Below, one piece after another: positions 1-5,155 of a stretch of DNA of 5,155 nt. This stretch comes from Candidatus Competibacteraceae bacterium. GTDB lineage: Bacteria; Pseudomonadota; Gammaproteobacteria; Competibacterales; Competibacteraceae. The stretch is taken from the NCBI GenBank assembly GCA_020445045.1, contig JAGRHI010000380.1, positions 8,273-13,427 on the forward strand, read 5' to 3'. Both the position numbers and the translations under genes were made by a program. Under the pieces are notes generated by a model that had not been told where the DNA came from, searched no databases, and saw only the letters and a program-made list of their open reading frames with translations. Within the stretch, counting starts at the first letter, position 1. Each line of letters begins with the position of its first letter.

Positions 1-725
<725 letters not shown>

Positions 726-788
726 CAGATCGGCCTGCTCCGATAGCCGCCGGGCCGCTGGACCCAGCGTTGCGAGGATTGAAACGGG

Positions 789-1577
789 TTAAAGCGATTC
801 CCGATACTTCCGCACATGCTGCTCCCTCGCCTGACCGACCCAGTCGTCGCGACGGATACGGCCGAACGATTTGATGGCGGTTTCAATTCGTTCGATTTCC
901 TCATCGCCGAGCGCCGCCAGTTGCCGGTAGGTGAATATGCCACAGGCGTTTAGTTTCTTTTCCAGCGCCGGGCCGATACCACCGATGAGTTTGAGATCGT
1001 CCGATGGCGATTCGGTGGGCGTTTCGACGATCCGCGCCGTTGGGGACGGCTCATCGTTCGCGGCGGTGGGCGGCTCGGCGACGACTTCCGCCATCGGTTC
1101 CGGTTGCGCCGACACGGCGGCCTCGGGCGGCGCGCTGACCGGTTTTTCGGAAGCCGTCGGCGCCGATTCGGCCACCGGAGCCGGCTCGGGAGTCACGACC
1201 GTGTCGATTTCGGCCTGATCCAGGGTAACCAGGCCACCGCGACGTAACACCGAGAAATATTCATCCCACCACTGATTTTGGGACTGAATCCAGCGTTGCA
1301 ACACCTCTTCCATCTGCCGCACCCAGGACGCCATCATTTCCGGCGTTCCTTTTTCGTGGGCGACCCGCTGTACCCATTGCTGGACCCAGGTGGCTTCCTG
1401 TTCCAGAGTTTGCCTGACCGCGGATTCCCAAGTCGTCAGATTTTTCAAATACGTCTCGCGCCAGGCTTCAACCCCGACCGGTGGCTGAAATGGCACCGCC
1501 GAGCATAGGCTTTCCCAAAGACGTTTCTGGGCATCGGTCCAAGTCTTGATGGTTTCTTCGTTGATCCACGGCTTCAC
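789..1577 (-). CDS. Helix-hairpin-helix protein with Trp-rich helical N-terminus (possible phasin-like)
   Basis: 262 aa with three regions. Residues 1-115 are predicted helical, with no Pro after residue 80, and carry eleven Trp residues spaced like an amphipathic helix (for example WVQQWVQRV 64-72, WVRQMEEVLQRW 85-96, WWDEYF 103-108). Residues 118-192 are a low-complexity Ala/Pro/Glu/Thr linker. Residues 193-252 are a helix-hairpin-helix module with the GIGPALEKKL signature (200-209), GIFTYRQLAAL (213-223) and a closing RIRRDDWVGQAREQ. Such modules bind DNA non-specifically or act as protein appendages in many families. The start is GTG 1577, backed by a GGAGGG Shine-Dalgarno about 8 nt upstream. 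There is no signal peptide or membrane segment. The N-terminal part resembles, by general character only, phasins and PhaE-type polyhydroxyalkanoate granule proteins; this is inference. It could equally be an uncharacterised nucleoid or structural protein. It may be co-transcribed with asnS. Confidence 0.85.
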   Translation of the reverse strand: MKPWINEETIKTWTDAQKRLWESLCSAVPFQPPVGVEAWRETYLKNLTTWESAVRQTLEQEATWVQQWVQRVAHEKGTPEMMASWVRQMEEVLQRWIQSQNQWWDEYFSVLRRGGLVTLDQAEIDTVVTPEPAPVAESAPTASEKPVSAPPEAAVSAQPEPMAEVVAEPPTAANDEPSPTARIVETPTESPSDDLKLIGGIGPALEKKLNACGIFTYRQLAALGDEEIERIETAIKSFGRIRRDDWVGQAREQHVRKYRESL

Positions 1578-1613
1578 TATCGCTACCCTCCACTCCCAAC
1601 CAAAGTTCGGTTC

Positions 1614-1638
1614 CGGTCCGCACCTACTTGTCGGACCG
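1614..1638. repeat. 7-bp inverted repeat in the leader of the HHH gene
   Basis: CGGTCCG (1614-1620) and CGGACCG (1632-1638) are perfect inverted copies separated by 11 bp, 37-61 bp upstream of the GTG start. It could form a small leader hairpin or be a dyad operator site. There is no U-tract, so a terminator is not supported. Confidence 0.3.
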
Positions 1639-1658
1639 CGAGTTATCCCGCGAACGCA

Positions 1659-1688
1659 ATCTTAGGGCCACATACCGTTCAAAGCCAA
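1659..1688 (-). promoter_or_regulatory. Candidate sigma-70 promoter for the HHH gene
   Basis: On the minus strand TTGGCT (1688-1683) and TAAGAT (1664-1659) are separated by 18 bp, an acceptable -35/-10 pair about 75-80 bp upstream of the GTG start. The match is moderate and the call rests on position and spacing only. A 10-bp perfect palindrome GCTCGCGAGC (1698-1707) sits just upstream and could be an operator. Confidence 0.35.
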
Positions 1689-1785
1689 ATGTCCGTTGCT
1701 CGCGAGCGCGCGCGATACTTGAACAACCCGATCATCCGGACTTCGCGGCGACGACCTGGAGGAGCGCCATGCTCATGCGCCGGCT

Positions 1786-1794
1786 TGCTATAAT
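1786..1794 (+). promoter_or_regulatory. Extended -10 promoter for the cysE operon
   Basis: TGCTATAAT is a perfect extended -10 element (TGn followed by TATAAT at 1789-1794). No good -35 hexamer lies 16-18 bp upstream, which fits an extended -10 promoter. Transcription would start near 1801, leaving a leader of about 57 nt before ATG 1858. It is the best promoter sequence in the divergent gap between the HHH gene and cysE. Confidence 0.65.
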
Positions 1795-1857
1795 CTTCCG
1801 CCCTTGCCGCCGCGCCACGCGGGCGGCTCCTTCACTTCAACCTCTGGATGAGTGGCT

Positions 1858-2688
1858 ATGACGTTTTGGCAACGTCTGCGGGAAGACATCAACTCGGTAT
1901 TCGATCGTGATCCGGCGGCACGCAACGTGCTTGAAGTCATCACCGCCTATCCCGGCATGCACGCCCTGGTCTTTCACCGAGTCAACCATGTGTTTTGGAA
2001 CCTCGGGTTGAAGTGGCTGGCACGGTTCTTTTCGACCATGGCCCGCTGGCTGACCGGTATCGAGATCCACCCCGGCGCCAAAATCGGCCGGCGTTTCTTC
2101 ATAGACCACGGCATGGGCGTGGTGATCGGCGAAACCGCCGAAATCGGCGACGATTGCACCCTGTATCAGGGGGTCACCCTGGGCGGCACCAGTTGGAACA
2201 AGGGCAAGCGCCATCCCACCCTGGGTAACAACGTCGTCATCGGCGCGGGCGCCAAGGTGCTAGGTCCCTTCAAGGTCGGCGACAACGCCCGCATCGGCTC
2301 CAACTCGGTGGTCATCAAGGCAGTGCCGGCCAACGCCACCGTGGTCGGCGTGCCGGGCCGGGTGGTCGAAGCAGGCGGCGGCGCGGACGTGCGGCGGGAA
2401 ATCGCCCGCAAGCTGGGCTTCGACGCCTACGGCACCACTCCCGACATGCCCGATCCCGAGGCGCACGCCATCAACCAGATGCTGGATCATATCCACACCC
2501 TTGACCGCGCCGTTCGCCAGCTCTGTCAAACGCTGCGAGAGGCGGGTATCGAACCAGGCACGCTGCAATTGCCCGAGCTGAAAGGCTGCGAGTTGCACTC
2601 GGCCGCCAGCCGGGAGGGCTGGCCCGAGCAAAACGGCAACGGCGCGGTCAACCAGCAACGGAACGCCGGGGTTTCGAACCGAGCGTGA
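1858..2688 (+). CDS. cysE: Serine O-acetyltransferase
   Basis: Acetylates L-serine with acetyl-CoA to give O-acetylserine, the direct precursor of cysteine; cytoplasmic, usually feedback-inhibited by cysteine. 276 aa. Residues 1-66 are the short helical N-terminal domain (VFDRDPAARN, YPGMHALVFHR). Residues about 68-168 are a left-handed beta-helix of hexapeptide repeats (IHPGAKIG, IGETAEIG, VVIGAGAKVLGP, VVGVPGR). The active-site signature DHG with D83/H84 and the RHP loop with H119 are present, as is GGTSWNKGKRHPTLG, typical of the shorter bacterial CysE type. A helical tail with heptad spacing (about 203-231) and a poorly conserved 40-residue extension follow. ATG 1858 is chosen over GTG 1852 because GGATGAG (1846-1852) makes a Shine-Dalgarno with 5-nt spacing that GTG 1852 would overlap. 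First gene of an operon with the IscU-like gene and iscA, which fits cysteine being the sulfur donor for Fe-S clusters. Confidence 0.96.
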   Translation: MTFWQRLREDINSVFDRDPAARNVLEVITAYPGMHALVFHRVNHVFWNLGLKWLARFFSTMARWLTGIEIHPGAKIGRRFFIDHGMGVVIGETAEIGDDCTLYQGVTLGGTSWNKGKRHPTLGNNVVIGAGAKVLGPFKVGDNARIGSNSVVIKAVPANATVVGVPGRVVEAGGGADVRREIARKLGFDAYGTTPDMPDPEAHAINQMLDHIHTLDRAVRQLCQTLREAGIEPGTLQLPELKGCELHSAASREGWPEQNGNGAVNQQRNAGVSNRA

Positions 2689-2690
2689 CC

Positions 2691-3137
2691 ATGCTGGAAT
2701 TGAGCCCACCCGCGCGGGAGCACTTCACTCATCCTCGCCATGCCGGCGATCTCGACCCGGATGCACTCGATGTGGCGACGGCACGGGTGGGCGAACCGGC
2801 CAGCGGGGATATCCTGCAACTCCAGTTGCGGATCAACGCACGAGAGACGATCGACGCCGTCCGATTCAAGGCTTATGGCAGTGCCTGGATCATTGCCTGT
2901 GGCTCGTTGCTGGCCGAACGTATCCAGGGTCGGACGCTGACCGAGGCCGCGCAATTTCAGCACGACGAACTGGTCGAAACGCTGGAGGTGCCGCCGGCCA
3001 AGCTGCACTGCGCCGTGCTGGCCGAAACCGCGCTCTGGGCGGCGCTGCGTGCTTGGGCCGCGCCACGAACTCCAACCGACGCCACCACTCAAACCCATCA
3101 GTCCCCTACTTGCTCATCGAGGAAACCGCCATGTTGA
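2691..3137 (+). CDS. IscU/NifU-N family scaffold homologue lacking two ligand cysteines
   Basis: 148 aa. It aligns almost without gaps to IscU from about residue 11 (HFTHPRHAG) to 122, including VGEPASGD (33-40), RFKAYGSAW (58-66) and the chaperone-binding-like VPPAKLHCAVLAE (100-112). IscU builds [2Fe-2S] clusters on three Cys and one Asp. Here the first Cys is Ser38, the second is Ser64, the Asp (D40) and the third Cys (C107) remain, and a new Cys70 appears six residues after the lost one. It therefore probably does not assemble clusters as IscU does; a regulatory or partner role is inference. The last 25 residues are low-complexity and family-foreign. The cysE stop is 2 bp before ATG 2691; an in-frame GTG at 2685 overlaps that stop and is an alternative start. 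Its own stop overlaps the iscA start by 7 bp, indicating translational coupling. Confidence 0.85.
   Translation: MLELSPPAREHFTHPRHAGDLDPDALDVATARVGEPASGDILQLQLRINARETIDAVRFKAYGSAWIIACGSLLAERIQGRTLTEAAQFQHDELVETLEVPPAKLHCAVLAETALWAALRAWAAPRTPTDATTQTHQSPTCSSRKPPC
3119..3123 (+). promoter_or_regulatory. Ribosome binding site of iscA
   Basis: GAGGA lies 7 nt before ATG 3131 and decides the start of iscA. It sits inside the 3' end of the IscU-like gene. Longer in-frame starts upstream (TTG 3053) lack any such site. Confidence 0.75.
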
Positions 3138-3454
3138 TCACCCTGACCGAAAAAGCCGCTGCCCGCGCTCACAGCTATTTGGCCAAGCAGGCGAACGCTC
3201 AAGGCCTGCGGCTGGGCGTTCGCAATACCGGCTGCTCCGGCTACATGTACACCGTCGGACTGGCCGACACGATCAACCCCGACGACCAGATTTTCGAATC
3301 GCAGGGCGTCAAGGTCGTGGTCAGCGCCAAGAATCTGCCCTATCTGGACGGCATGGAGGTGGATTACGCCAAGGAGGGATTGAATGAGGGGTTCCGCTTC
3401 CGCAACCCCAACGCCAAGGAAATGTGCGGTTGCGGCGAGAGCTTCAGCGTCTGA
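3131..3454 (+). CDS. iscA: Iron-sulfur cluster assembly protein IscA (A-type carrier)
   Basis: A-type Fe-S carrier that receives clusters from a scaffold and delivers them to apoproteins in the cytoplasm. 107 aa, the same length as E. coli IscA, and closely similar throughout (ITLTEKAAARAHSYLA, GLRLGVRNTGCSGYMY, YAKEGLNEGFRFRNPNAKEMCGCGESFSV). All three ligand cysteines are present: Cys35 in TGCSGY and Cys99/Cys101 in CGCGES. The MxITLTxxAAARxxxxLA start and the CGCGESFxV ending favour IscA over ErpA or SufA. Start ATG 3131 is fixed by the GAGGA site and by family length. It is the last gene of the cysE operon; downstream lie a short hairpin and then the convergent end of the cassette array. 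Confidence 0.95.
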   Translation: MLITLTEKAAARAHSYLAKQANAQGLRLGVRNTGCSGYMYTVGLADTINPDDQIFESQGVKVVVSAKNLPYLDGMEVDYAKEGLNEGFRFRNPNAKEMCGCGESFSV

Positions 3455-3470
3455 GATCGATGTCAAACGT

Positions 3471-3490
3471 CCTCTCCCATGGAGGAGAGG
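3471..3490 (+). terminator. Weak hairpin after iscA
   Basis: CCTCTCC (3471-3477) and GGAGAGG (3484-3490) form a perfect 7-bp stem with a 6-nt loop, 16 bp after the iscA stop. The position suits the end of the operon, but no T-tract follows, so it is at best a weak or Rho-assisted terminator, or an RNA-stabilising hairpin. Confidence 0.3.
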
Positions 3491-3507
3491 GCATTCTCAT
3501 CTCAATG

Positions 3508-3545
3508 GCTCAGCCGCCGCTGGAACACGGTGGCGGTCGGCTGGA
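3508..3545 (-). repeat. attC arm relic (second copy of left attC arms)
   Basis: GGCTCAGCCG (3508-3517) and GCGGTCGGCTGGA (3533-3545) recur exactly at 3612-3621 and 3647-3659 inside the neighbouring attC-like site, in the same order and orientation. The two parts pair with each other to form a hairpin. Read on the minus strand they correspond to the inner (L'' and L') arms of an attC, but no outer GTT/AAC boxes can be found around this copy. Best read as the remains of an older cassette junction. Confidence 0.45.
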
Positions 3546-3578
3546 GCGCAAAAATATCAGCAAGCTCAACTCACACCT

Positions 3579-3607
3579 CGTTCGTCAGCGCGAAGCGCCA
3601 ACGAACG
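3579..3607. repeat. 13-bp imperfect hairpin at the array's left end
   Basis: Positions 3579-3591 and 3595-3607 are inverted copies with 11 of 13 pairs matched around a GAA loop; the outer 7 bp (CGTTCGT/ACGAACG) are perfect. It overlaps the outer box of the left attC-like site, so it could be part of an attC fold or a terminator-like structure between the convergent transcripts. Confidence 0.4.
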
Positions 3608-3673
3608 TCAAGGCTCAGCCGACACAAAGGGAGCAGTAGCGATCGAGCGGTCGGCTGGAACCAAAGATTAGGT
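3600..3673 (-). repeat. Imperfect attC recombination site (distal end of array)
   Basis: On the minus strand the site begins with ACCTAAT (3673-3667), an R''-like box that ends AAT instead of the near-invariant AAC. It continues with GGTTCCAGCCGAC, very like the L'' arm of known attC sites (GTTCAAGCCGAC). It closes with GTCGGCTGAGCCTTGAC and a GTT-containing R'-like box (GTTCGTT at 3606-3600, or GTTGGCG at 3602-3596). The length of about 75 bp and the self-complementary arms (8 perfect pairs, CAGCCGAC with GTCGGCTG) fit a short attC. The stop codon of the DUF4336 gene lies inside the R''-like box, as in the neighbouring cassette. It is probably weak or inactive. Confidence 0.55.
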
Positions 3674-4397
3674 ATTCAGCACCTTTTTCCATGCTCTAGC
3701 AAGCGTTTCGCTTACATGCTCTTCCATGTTTTCACCATGTGCGATAATCGCTCTTTCCGCATCCCAAGCAAGGATTTTTTGCAGGGCGCTTTTTACTATT
3801 TCCTTATTTCCCCAGCCCATTTGATATTCGGGTGCAGCCTTTGGATTGTTCCACATTCTAAATATTATTTTCCACCAGAATCGCAGCAGCAGGCCCGCTT
3901 TGTGTCTATAATCGTCTCCGATATTTTCGAGTAGATCGACAAGAATGAGTGTCTTCGATGGCTTATGGAAAAAAGCCACCTCCCATATATACTTTGTTCC
4001 ATGCACCATAATTTGATCAACAGTATCTTCCCATCTATGGTCTGGTTTATTTCCGAGAATCCATTCAAACTTGATATCTGGCCTCTTTCTCTCCAATCCT
4101 GGGCATAAGAATGTTTCTGCATTTGGATAACTTTTCTGAAAGTCTGTAACAAATAAATGATGATAATAACCTGGTGCAATTATGTACCTTACGGCCCCAA
4201 TTTCATCAATTTGTCTTTTTACTGAATTGGTTATCTTGCAAGGATCGTGAATTATCAATTCCCCGCTTTCTAATCTTATAATGGTAGTGCGCCCAAATAA
4301 ATCCATTCCTCCAAATCGGACTGGATATTCAAGCAGCCATATTTGATTCTCTATATATTCAGTTAAATGATCCATTGGTTTATTCTCGCCTGTCCAA
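3602..4397 (-). mobile_element. Integron gene cassette 2 (DUF4336 gene)
   Basis: The cassette starts on the minus strand at the G/TT point of the R' box GTTGGAC (4398/4397) and ends in the imperfect attC-like site near 3602-3606. It carries one gene on the cassette strand and almost no other sequence, the usual cassette economy. The left limit is uncertain by a few bases because two GTT motifs compete as the R' box. Confidence 0.6.
3668..4375 (-). CDS. DUF4336 (metallo-beta-lactamase-like) cassette protein
   Basis: 235 aa, cytoplasmic, no signal peptide. The whole length follows the DUF4336 pattern, a family that looks like a trimmed metallo-beta-lactamase fold: TTIIRLESGELIIHDP (30-45), VRYIIAPGYYHHLFVTDF (62-79) with His72/His73, CPGLERKRPDIKF (91-103), EVAFFHKPSKTLILVDL (132-148) and IIAHGENM (210-217) with His213. 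These histidines and Asp147 are the likely metal ligands, but the classical HxHxDH motif is absent and the reaction is unknown. ATG 4375 is chosen because the longer frame (from 4444) would read through the attC site; translation starts 22 nt inside the cassette, with a weak purine stretch AGGCGAGA upstream. The gene is AT-rich compared with cysE and iscA, with many ATA, AAA and TTT codons, consistent with acquisition from elsewhere. The stop TAA lies in the R''-like box of its attC. Confidence 0.85.
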   Translation of the reverse strand: MDHLTEYIENQIWLLEYPVRFGGMDLFGRTTIIRLESGELIIHDPCKITNSVKRQIDEIGAVRYIIAPGYYHHLFVTDFQKSYPNAETFLCPGLERKRPDIKFEWILGNKPDHRWEDTVDQIMVHGTKYIWEVAFFHKPSKTLILVDLLENIGDDYRHKAGLLLRFWWKIIFRMWNNPKAAPEYQMGWGNKEIVKSALQKILAWDAERAIIAHGENMEEHVSETLARAWKKVLNT

Positions 4398-4525
4398 CGC
4401 CAAGTTAAGCGACGCTCGGCATGGAGCGCCATTTGCGTGAACATGGTGAAGCCACATGCAATAAGGCACGAAGTGCTGGACGTGCGTTTGAGCGCGGCGA
4501 ACGGCTTGAAAACGCATTGTTATGC
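4392..4525 (-). repeat. attC site between cassettes 1 and 2
   Basis: On the minus strand it runs from R'' GCATAAC (4525-4519) through an L'' arm reading GCGTTTTCAAGCCG, to the L' arm GCGTCGCTTAACTTGGC and R' GTTGGAC (4398-4392), which fits GTTRRRY. Length is 134 bp, within the known attC range. Inside is a variable region with nested hairpins such as GCACTTCGTGC. Positions 4396-4417 are identical to 4933-4954 in the next site. The recombination point would be between 4398 and 4397. It supplies the stop codon of the upstream membrane-protein gene. Confidence 0.85.
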
Positions 4526-4934
4526 CCTTCTCAGCACCTTAAGCAGCGCTTCGGTTTCGGTTTTACTGAAGCATTCGCACGGGATGTAATACTTCAGCCC
4601 TTCGTGAGTTACAACCACGATTCTCGACATGCTGCCAGAGCCACTTACGGTCACGCTAGCTACCGAATCGACTGTAAAATTCGCATGAACCATACCGCTG
4701 TGCTCCACAGTTACAGCTTCACCATTTGTTTCAATACGAACCTTGGTATTCCCAATTAAATACGAAGCCCCAGCGCCCATTGCAATTCCGATGGAATACG
4801 CCCACCAATACCTGGCACCACCAAAATCAAAGTAGCTCAGCAGATAAAGCCCGATAATAGTGAGTAGAGCGGCATAAAGGTGATGCTGTCTAAATCTGTT
4901 CAAGCGACATTCGTAGACCATGTTTCAAGGATAA
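4398..4934 (-). mobile_element. Integron gene cassette 1 (small membrane protein gene)
   Basis: A 537-bp unit bounded by the G/TT points of two full attC sites (4935/4934 and 4398/4397). It contains one gene on the cassette strand plus its attC. The cassette's own two ends are compatible: 5' end TTATCC and R'' GCATAAC pair at six of seven positions when the unit is circularised, as expected for an integrase-excisable cassette. Confidence 0.75.
4520..4921 (-). CDS. Small two-helix membrane protein with soluble C-terminal domain (cassette gene)
   Basis: 133 aa of unknown function. Two hydrophobic helices are visible at about 15-31 (LYAALLTIIGLYLLSYF) and 38-57 (Gly/Ala-rich, YWWAYSIGIAMGAGASYLIG). 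The positively charged N-terminus (R6, R8, R11) suggests that both ends face the cytoplasm. Residues 59-133 form a beta-rich domain closing with YYIPCECFSKTETEALLKVLRR, an ending much like bacterial PH-like/YcxB domains (a strand, then 'IP..F' and a final helix); that assignment is tentative. The ATG lies 8 nt inside the cassette and has no clear Shine-Dalgarno, which is common among cassette genes. The frame ends in a TAA that belongs to the R'' box of its attC. No fusion or frame break is seen. It lies upstream of the DUF4336 cassette in the array direction. Confidence 0.8.
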   Translation of the reverse strand: MVYECRLNRFRQHHLYAALLTIIGLYLLSYFDFGGARYWWAYSIGIAMGAGASYLIGNTKVRIETNGEAVTVEHSGMVHANFTVDSVASVTVSGSGSMSRIVVVTHEGLKYYIPCECFSKTETEALLKVLRRA

Positions 4935-5063
4935 CGCCAAGTTAAGCGACGCTCAGCCTGAAGCACCTGATCGCGCAACAATGGCGGGGCCATGCATGAT
5001 CAGGCGCGGAGTGTTGAACGTCCGAGTGAGCCGCAGGCGCACGACTTGACCGACTTGTTAGCT
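4929..5063 (-). repeat. attC site upstream of cassette 1
   Basis: On the minus strand R'' is AGCTAAC (5063-5057), followed by an L'' arm GTCGGTCAAGTCGTGC. After a long internal region come the L' arm GCGTCGCTTAACTTGGC and R' GTTATCC (4935-4929). Length is 135 bp. The inner part contains nested palindromes: CCTGATC/GATCAGG with ATGGC/GCCAT inside it. The last 22 bp before the R' tail are identical to those of the neighbouring attC. It implies another cassette further right, mostly beyond the window. Confidence 0.85.
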
Positions 5064-5155
5064 GTCATTCTGTGCCTCGCTCTCGATGCAGCAATTCCCG
5101 GTCTTTTGAAAAATTACGTGCAATCAATAGACATTATCAGAAACAATCATGAAAA
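5064..5155 (-). other. 3' end of a further upstream cassette, gene not resolved
   Basis: By cassette logic this DNA belongs to the cassette whose attC is at 4929-5063. On the minus strand only one frame is open to the right edge, reading FMIVSDNVY and stopping at TGA 5126-5124, about 60 bp before the attC. The frame that ends in the R'' TAA is open for only about 22 codons and has no ATG. A truncated gene tail is possible but cannot be named. Confidence 0.3.

Noticed and set aside
1628..1861. 77-aa frame on the plus strand in the cysE upstream region
   Set aside because: It starts with TTG, has no Shine-Dalgarno, an Arg/Ala composition typical of GC-rich noise, and runs over the cysE promoter and start.
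3053..3130. Longer iscA reading frame from TTG 3053
   Set aside because: The extra 26 residues do not belong to the IscA family, overlap the coding part of the IscU-like gene and have no ribosome binding site; GAGGA before ATG 3131 fixes the start.
3471..3490. Strong intrinsic terminator after iscA
   Set aside because: The stem is only 7 bp and is followed by GCATTCTC rather than a T-run, so it is listed only as a weak hairpin.
3479..3934. 151-aa plus-strand frame crossing the array end
   Set aside because: It runs antisense through the attC-like site and into the DUF4336 gene, and its sequence changes character at that junction, as a chance frame would.
4376..4444. Longer DUF4336 start at ATG 4444
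   Set aside because: The additional 23 codons are translated attC sequence; the family-like N-terminus begins at ATG 4375, inside the cassette.

Overview
The window looks like a piece of a GC-rich gammaproteobacterial chromosome with a stretch of integron gene cassettes next to it. The asparaginyl-tRNA synthetase, serine acetyltransferase and IscA sequences closely follow the gammaproteobacterial/E. coli-type proteins. The first about 3.45 kb is GC-rich housekeeping DNA; the DNA from about 3.66 kb rightwards is visibly more AT-rich in its coding parts. The genus cannot be named from sequence alone.

Left part (minus strand, 1-1577): the N-terminal half of asnS runs off the left edge. Upstream of it on the same strand lies a 262-aa protein with a Trp-rich helical N-terminus, an Ala/Pro/Glu linker and a C-terminal helix-hairpin-helix domain. 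A 280-bp divergent intergenic region (1578-1857) follows. It carries a strong extended -10 promoter reading right and a weaker sigma-70-like candidate reading left.

Middle part (plus strand, 1858-3454): cysE (serine O-acetyltransferase), an IscU-family protein and iscA form a tightly packed operon in which the second and third genes are overlapping or nearly so. The theme is cysteine supply and Fe-S cluster assembly. The odd member is the IscU homologue: two of the three cluster-ligand cysteines are Ser, while the Asp and the third Cys remain. No iscR, iscS, hscAB or fdx is present in the window.

Right part (minus orientation, about 3500-5155): an integron cassette array read from right to left, so an integrase and attI, if present, would lie beyond the right edge. 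Two full-length attC sites (4929-5063 and 4392-4525, about 135 bp each) share an identical 22-bp arm. They frame a cassette encoding a small two-helix membrane protein. A second cassette encodes a DUF4336 (metallo-beta-lactamase-like) protein. It ends in a shorter, imperfect attC-like site (about 3600-3673), and a further stripped-down copy of the same attC arms lies at 3508-3545. The array therefore appears to end, decayed, about 50-150 bp from iscA, with its genes convergent to the cysE-iscA operon.
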